A stretch of DNA of 64,000 bases, from positions 58,306,706-58,370,705 of the forward strand of contig NC_077232.1 in the NCBI RefSeq assembly GCF_027887165.1, given 5' to 3'. The stretch is from Monodelphis domestica. Taxonomy: Eukaryota > Chordata > Mammalia > Didelphimorphia > Didelphidae. A program made the position numbers and the translations under genes. The notes under the pieces were generated by a model. That model ran no database searches, was not told the DNA's origin, and was given only the letters and a program-made list of their open reading frames with translations. Of the stretch, positions 58,594 through 64,000 are shown piece by piece (the first letter of the stretch is position 1; every line of letters starts with the position of its first letter).

Positions 58594-58919
58594 TTTGAGC
58601 CAGTTTTAGCTGTCACTTCAATGTTCTTGGAAATCAGGCTCTGAAATAGAATGGCGAAATGCCGATCCTTCCCAGGTGCTTTTCAGTTCCAAAACTTATA
58701 CACTCTTTTGGCCACCAGATAGAGCCCTTGTGTCAATATTAGGCAAAATGCGTCTTCAAGGATATGTGATGGGGGGAGAAGGGGTGTCGTCTCCACAGGA
58801 AAAGGTCTCGGACCCTCTGGGCTGTGGTCGATCTGGATTTAGATATTATATTTAGCTCATTAACTAGGAGAAACACGGGACTATTAAATAGCCAGGAAAA
58901 CCACTCTTTAATTAAGAAA

Positions 58920-59357
58920 AGGGGTTCAGTGCTAAACTAGGGATCCACAATGCCTGGAAGAGTTCTGAAGAATTGGAACTCTGGATGCTCCGGTCACTGA
59001 CCCCTCCGAGGCAACTGCTCTACATTGGCCAATTTTAAAGTGGGAAGCTTAAATACCTTTCCCAGACAGGAATCACAGTGCGGGGCTGATGCTTTATGAT
59101 GGACACAAAAGAGAAAGATCCAGTCAAGGACTGGGCTGCATAGGTAAAGGTAAAGGTTTAAGGGGAGAAACCATTGGGACAAAAGAGATACTCAACATCT
59201 GATGGGATTAGCCATCCCCACCTAAACTCCTTTAAGGTCTATTGTCAGTCTGAGACTAGGGAAGTTGAATTTTCTCTCTGGAAGAAACTCTTATGTGACA
59301 AGGTTGAACCTGGGACTTTCACCTTCAAGCTAAGTAAACTGGGGGTCATTAACTCTT
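58920..59357 (+). repeat. Repeat-family copy facing 63777-64000
   Basis: AGTGCTAAAC, GGAACTCTGGATGCTCC, ACTGACCCCT, GACTTTCACCTTCAAGCTAA and AAACTGGGGGTCA recur in reverse complement at 63777-64000. The family is unknown. This copy continues past the SINE/LINE insertion at 62749-62805. Confidence 0.7.
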
Positions 59358-62300
59358 TTTTTTTTTTTAAATACTTACCTTCCGTCTTGGAGTCAATACT
59401 GTGTCTTGGAGTCAATACTGTGTATTGGCTCCAAGGCAGAAGAGTGGTAGTAGTAGTGGTAGTCTCTCGATGACCGAGAATGACTATTGTCTTTGTGCAG
59501 TTTCATCTACAGTGTACCCTCATGTGGCTCTGGAGTCCAAAGGCTGAGGCGCACAGTTTGTGGCACATGGGGCCTGGGACGCCCGTTGTTACGGGAGGTG
59601 CGGTTGTGGCCTGGTGTCGGTGTTCACGCGCAGCGGCGAGACGTCGACGTCGCTCATCTTCAAAGGTGGCGGCGGCATGATGAATGTGGGCTCACCAGCT
59701 GCTTCTGTCAGAGGCAGCGAGTTCTAGTTGCTTTGGTGTCATGCCAGCCCACTTCAAGTTGGACTTGAGCTGATCCTTGAATCTTCTCTTTGGTCGGCCT
59801 TGTTTCCTGAGTCCAGCTGACAGTTCACCATAGAATACCTGTCTTGGTATTTGCTGTGGGTCCATGCGGATGACGTGTCCAGACCATCGTAGCTGGGTTC
59901 AGAGGACCAGGACTTCGATGCTGGTGGAGTTGGCTCTGTCGAGGACTTCCTGTTTGGTGATTCGGTCCTGCCATTGGATCCTCATAATTGACCGGAGGGA
60001 GCGTTGGTGGAATTGCTCCAGCTGTTTCATGTGCTTCTGGTACAGTGTCCATGTCTCACAACCGTACAGGAGCGAGCTGAGGACCACTGCGTTGTACACT
60101 TTGAGATTCGTCACAGTGCTTACACCTCTGTGTTGGAGGACTTTGCAGCGCAGCCGTCCATGTGCCTGGCTGGCCTTTTGGATCCTGGCATTAATCTCGT
60201 GGTCTAGGGACCCGTCGTTGGCGATGGTGCTGCCCAGGTGCTTGAAAGTGTTGACGTTAGAAAGCTGAGTGCCATCGATTGTAATGCACAGCTGGTTCGT
60301 TGACCTCCCTGGTGCAGGCTGGAACAGCACCTCTGTTTTGCTGAGGCTGATGGTCAGGCCAAACAGATTTGTTGCGGTGGAGAACCTGTCCACAATGGTT
60401 TGGAGATGATTTTTTTGGTGGGCCATGAGAGCACAGTCATCTGCAAAGAGAGCTTCCAGGATGAGTCTCTCTGTTGTCTTTGTTTTTGCAGTCAGGCGGC
60501 GAAGGTCAAATAGTGAGCCATCCAGCAGGTATTTGATGTAGACGCCCAGGTCTAGATCCATCACAGCATGTCATAATACTTGGGAGAAGTATAGGTTGAA
60601 TAGTACCAGAGCGAGGACACAGCCTTGTTTCATGCCATTGGAGATGTTGAAGCGATCAGAAGTCTCGCCACCAGATAGGACTTCCCCTGTCATGTCGACA
60701 TGAAAGAACTGGATCAGTTTGATGAATTTTGCTGGGCAACAGAGCTTGCTGAGGATCACCCACAATGCGTCCTTGTTCACTGTGTTGAACGCCTTTGTCA
60801 GGTCTATGAAGACAATGTAGAGACTCAGGTTCTGCTCAAGGCATTTTTCCTGCATTTGCCTCACCATGAAGACCATGTCGATGGTGCTGCGATCTGGTCG
60901 GAAGCCACATTGTGATTCAGGCAGGTTCTGCTCTGAAACAGATGACAGGAGTCTGTTGAGTATAACACGGGCGAGGATCTTTCCAGCCATGGAGAGTAGT
61001 GAGATGCCTTTGTAGTTGTCACAGGCTGCTCGTGCACTTTTGTTCTTGTATAGGGCTACGATGGAGCCATCTCTGAGTTCTGGGGGCATGTCTTCCTCTT
61101 CCCATATGCTGGTCAGCACTATGTGGAATGCCTGGAGCGCCTTTCCATTTAAGGCCTTGTACACCTCAGTTGGGATCCCGTCTTTACCGAGTGCCTTGCC
61201 TGCACTCATTTGTTTAATGGCTTTTTTTATTGAAGGAGGGATGTCAAGTTGTTCAATGGTGCGGTTTTGGGGGATCTGGTCAAGGGCGCTTTGGTCGACT
61301 GCAGAGGGTCGGTTGAGAAGCTGACTGAAGTGTTCTTTCCACCTGTTGCTGATGCCTTTTTTATCTTTTATGAGAGTGTCACTGTCAGAGGATAGCAAGG
61401 GAGTGGTGGTGGGTTTTAATGGCCCATAGACAGTCTTGAGGGCACTGAAAAATTGTTTGTAGTTTTTAGTATCAGCAAAGCCCTGGATTTCTACTGCCTT
61501 TTTTTCCCACCATCGGTCTTGCATCTTCCTGATCTCACACTGCACCGTGGCTTGGAGAGACTTGAATCTGTCCTTTTTAGGAGCAGAGTTTGGGTTATTT
61601 TGCCACTCCATAAAGGCTTTGTTCTTTTTGCTCAATAGGTCTTCAATAGCAGTGTTGTTCTTGTCGAACCAGTCCTGGTGGTTGCGTTGTTTGGGGCCTA
61701 GGACTGACTTTGATGTTTCCTTCACTGAGTCTCTGAACTGGTTCCATTTCTCGGTAGAGCTTCCAGTGAGTGGTCCCTTGGCAGACAGCTTGTCATCCAG
61801 GCAGGATAGGAATGTTTGCAAATAAGATGGATCTCTAAGACAACTCAAGTTGTAAAATGCGTGAACTGTCTGGGCGTGTTTTGGATGGCAAGGCGCAATG
61901 CGCATTTGAAGAGTCACTCTAACCAATCAGTGCTCTGTCCAGCATTCAGCTCCTCTCATGGCTCTGGTGATCTGTACATCCTGGATGTCTTGCCGGCGTA
62001 CAATGATGTAGTCAATGAGATGCCACTGTTTTGATTGTGGGTGCATCCACGTTGTTTTATATTTGTTCGCCATTCTGAACACTGTTTATGATGGTGAGTT
62101 CGGTTGCTGAGTAGCAGTAGGCCGTTGTTGTTCATTTTGCCCATGCCGTGTTTGCCGAGCACTCCTTTCCATCTTTCATGGTCCTGGCCAACGCGGGCAT
62201 TGAAGTCTCTCAGTAGTATCAGCTTGTCATTGGTGGGCACTGAGTGCAGGACAGCACTCAGGTCAGAGTAGAACTGCTCGATGGTCTCCTCTGTGCTGGT

Positions 62301-62748
62301 CAGTGTTGGGGCATATGCGCTGATGATTGTGGCATACCGGTCTTTGCTGAGAGGCAAACAGATCTTCATGAGCCTCTCGCTGATGCCCACAGGCAAGTCT
62401 GGCAGCTGTTTGAGCAAACTGGTCTTGATAGCCAGGCCAACACCGTGGATTCTGTCTTCATTTGTGGCTCTACCTTTCCAGAAGAAGGTGTATCCAGTGG
62501 TGGGTTCGCTGAGTGATCCCTCTTCTGGTAAACATGTTTCGCTTAATGCTGCGATGTCAATGTACTTACCTTCCGTCTTGGAGTCAATATTGTCTCCAAG
62601 GCAGAAGAGTGGTAAGGGTTAGGCAATGGGGGTCAAGTGACTTGCTCAGGATCACACAGCTAGGAAGTGACTGAGGCCAAATATGAACCTAGGACCTCCC
62701 GTCTTTAGGCCTGGCTTTCAGTCCACTGAGCTACCCAGCTGCCCCCAG
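59358..62748 (-). repeat. CORE-SINE split by an RTE-like LINE
   Basis: SINE sequence at about 59370-59449 (3' part only) and 62564-62748 (nearly whole). The whole is flanked by GGGTCATTAACTCTT (about 59342-59356 and 62748-62762), the SINE's own target duplication. Confidence 0.88.
59450..62563 (-). mobile_element. RTE-like non-LTR retrotransposon, 5'-truncated
   Basis: 3.1-kb LINE on the - strand. An APE-type endonuclease remnant (about 62560-61960) shows AALSETCLPEEG, IISAYAPTLT and LILLRDFNARVGQD (consensus LGDFNARVG). The linker and reverse transcriptase (61926-60571, one open frame of 451 codons) contain DNYKGISLLSMAGKILARV, LPESQCGFRPDRSTIDMVF, FIDLTKAFNTVNKDALWVI and MKQGCVLALVLFNL. 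The catalytic FADD is at about 60436-60447, in the next frame (60564-59899), which goes on to LLYGCETWTLY and RIQWQDRI. Frame changes and loss of the endonuclease N-terminus make it inactive. The 3' end is CGGTCATCGAGAGACTACC plus (ACT)n. It resembles the RTE clade; the exact clade is uncertain. Confidence 0.88.
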
Positions 62749-62805
62749 GGTCATTAACTCTTACTAGGTTACAAGTTTGGGGCCTTCTAGATTCCATGTT
62801 GACGG

Positions 62806-63544
62806 GCTTAATTTTGGATTCCTTGTGCAGACTTATATGTGCAGGTGCTGTCTCCTCTGGTAAAATCTATTCTCTTTGAGAGCAGGAAATGGTTTAATTC
62901 CTGTCTCTGTATCATAAATGCTAGCTTAGCTGGTTCTTCACAATGTCATAGCTGGTCATCCGTCCGTCCTTCTTAAGACCACAAATTTAGAGCTGGAAGG
63001 GACTTAAGATGGCTTTCCTAGCTTCCAAAGTTTAACTGGCACTGTTAGAGGACAGCCTTTAGGAATCCAGAGAATGGCCTTATTTTGGCTATTCTCATTT
63101 CTGACTTTACCAAAAGTTGAAACAAAGAACTCATTTGAGTAAATTGATTCAGAATCAGTCTCGCCTACTTCCCAGAAACTGGAGGACAGAAGCTGAAAGA
63201 GGAAAATCCAAACTGAAAACCAAAGATCTTCTGCCAACAGCTTCTCAGGATGGACAAAGACTGTGAATTGGTCTTATTTCTCTCCCAAGGGCTAAATTTA
63301 AAAGAATAAACACCTGCATTTACCTCTCAATAACCCCAAACACCCAAGGTTGGGCTAAGGCTTCTTTCCCAAGAATCTGTAACTGTGGGTATCCCTCTGT
63401 TCTCAAGCATTTATAAATTCATTCCCGTTGTTTTCTCCCTTAAAATCCATGAGTACATCGCATCATGTAGTTCTTAGGAAGTCCCAAGACTGAGGTTCTG
63501 GGCATCTTCCCAAATAAATCTGTCTACCTCCATTAAAAACCTGA
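62806..63544. other. Unassigned sequence; no gene seen
   Basis: A MIR-like start (TTTAGAGCTGGAAGGGACTT near 62987) is the only recognisable piece. Confidence 0.35.
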
Positions 63545-63695
63545 TTATACAAATATCAATAATATGGAAATACACATGTAAAACCCAGTGGAATTGTGCC
63601 TCAGCTATGGGAGGGGGTTGGGGGAAGGGGAGGGAAAGAACATGATTTCTGTAATCCTGGAAAAATACTCTAATCAAATAAAATTTTTTTAAAAC
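63545..63695 (+). mobile_element. L1 3'UTR fragment
   Basis: AATATCAATAATATGGAAAT, AAACCCAGTGGAATTGTGCC, a G-rich tract and AAATAAAATTTTTTTAAAA, as in the 3' ends at 2790-2975 and 39330-39480. Confidence 0.8.
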
Positions 63696-63776
63696 CCTAT
63701 TATAACTGCTTCAGTAGTTCTGTGTCTTTCAGGTTGACAAGCCCCACCTTCACATGGCAGGTAAACCTTTGAATGT

Positions 63777-64000
63777 GTCAACCTGGAATCCAGAAGCCCC
63801 CAAACTTGTAGCCTAGTAAGATTCCTTCCTTGACCCCCAGTTTAGTTAGCTTGAAGGTGAAAGCCCCAGGTTCTCCCAGGGGTCAGTGGCCAGAGCATCC
63901 AGAGTTTTAATCCTTAGAATCCTTCATGGATGGGTAGCACCCAGCTCTGTGTGGAGCCTGGTTTAGCACTGTGTCCATTTCTCTCAATCACAACAAATGA
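63777..64000 (-). repeat. Inverted copy of the 58920-59357 repeat family (site without SINE/LINE)
   Basis: The reverse complement reads continuously through the point where the left copy holds the SINE and LINE (AAACTGGGGGTCA ... CTTACTAGGCTACAAGTTTG). It runs off the window end. Confidence 0.7.

Noticed and set aside
59480-60268. Open frames on the + strand over the LINE
   Set aside because: Antisense to the LINE reverse transcriptase 3' region; CpG-rich shadow frames.
1-64000. A wholly new multi-gene system
   Set aside because: Apart from PTH, every coding-like signal I could read resolves to L1, RTE-like LINE, hAT transposase, retroviral fossil or processed pseudogene. Nothing supports a new multi-gene system.

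Overview
This window reads as marsupial nuclear DNA, most likely a didelphid opossum such as Monodelphis domestica. The species call is inference. It rests on the very dense marsupial-type CORE-SINE (more than 30 copies or pieces), marsupial L1 with a FADD-motif reverse transcriptase, an RTE-like LINE, a SPIN-type hAT transposon inside an intron (SPIN is known from opossum), and a marsupial-like parathyroid hormone gene. There are no bacterial genes, operons, CRISPR arrays or tRNA/rRNA genes.

The only intact host gene I can support is PTH on the + strand: TATA box at 49098-49109, exon 1 about 49129-49222, exon 2 at 51343-51433 with the ATG at 51348, exon 3 from 51603 with the stop at 51877-51879, and AATAAA signals at 52149 and 52193. 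It encodes a 120-residue preprohormone: a 25-aa signal peptide, the propeptide KSVKKR, and an 89-aa hormone. Intron 1 (about 2.1 kb) carries a SPIN element nested in an older SINE. About 230 bp beyond the last poly(A) signal lies a 1.24-kb CT-rich satellite with higher-order periodicity.

The left part (1-36 kb) is layered retroelements. A 5'-truncated L1 with target duplications lies at 301-2978. An old L1 at about 4.7-7.9 kb is broken by three younger insertions. An L1/HAL1-like ORF1 unit at 8.0-9.6 kb is split by a fossil class I (gamma-type) endogenous retrovirus at 9579-14535 on the - strand. An RPLP2 processed pseudogene lies at 15.0-15.4 kb, and a second long L1 at 17.65-21.3 kb is split by LTR sequence. 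Several solo LTRs have TG...CA ends and 4-bp target duplications.

The middle (36-48 kb) contains two nearby composite inverted duplications, 37084-37500/37923-38340 and about 39919-40297/41128-41483. Each copies an L2 segment together with a SINE piece, so they are duplications and not chance pairs of repeats. The right part (52-64 kb) has the CT satellite, a 760-bp hAT element with perfect 8-bp target duplications, and a 3.1-kb RTE-like LINE inserted antisense inside a SINE with an unusually long flanking duplication. Inverted copies of one repeat family lie on either side of that insertion; one of them preserves a site without the SINE and LINE.

No previously undescribed coding system was found. 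The best novel-looking signals are structural: the inverted duplications, the alternating CT satellite downstream of PTH, the three loci sharing an RTE-type tail, and the divergent N-terminus of the hormone.
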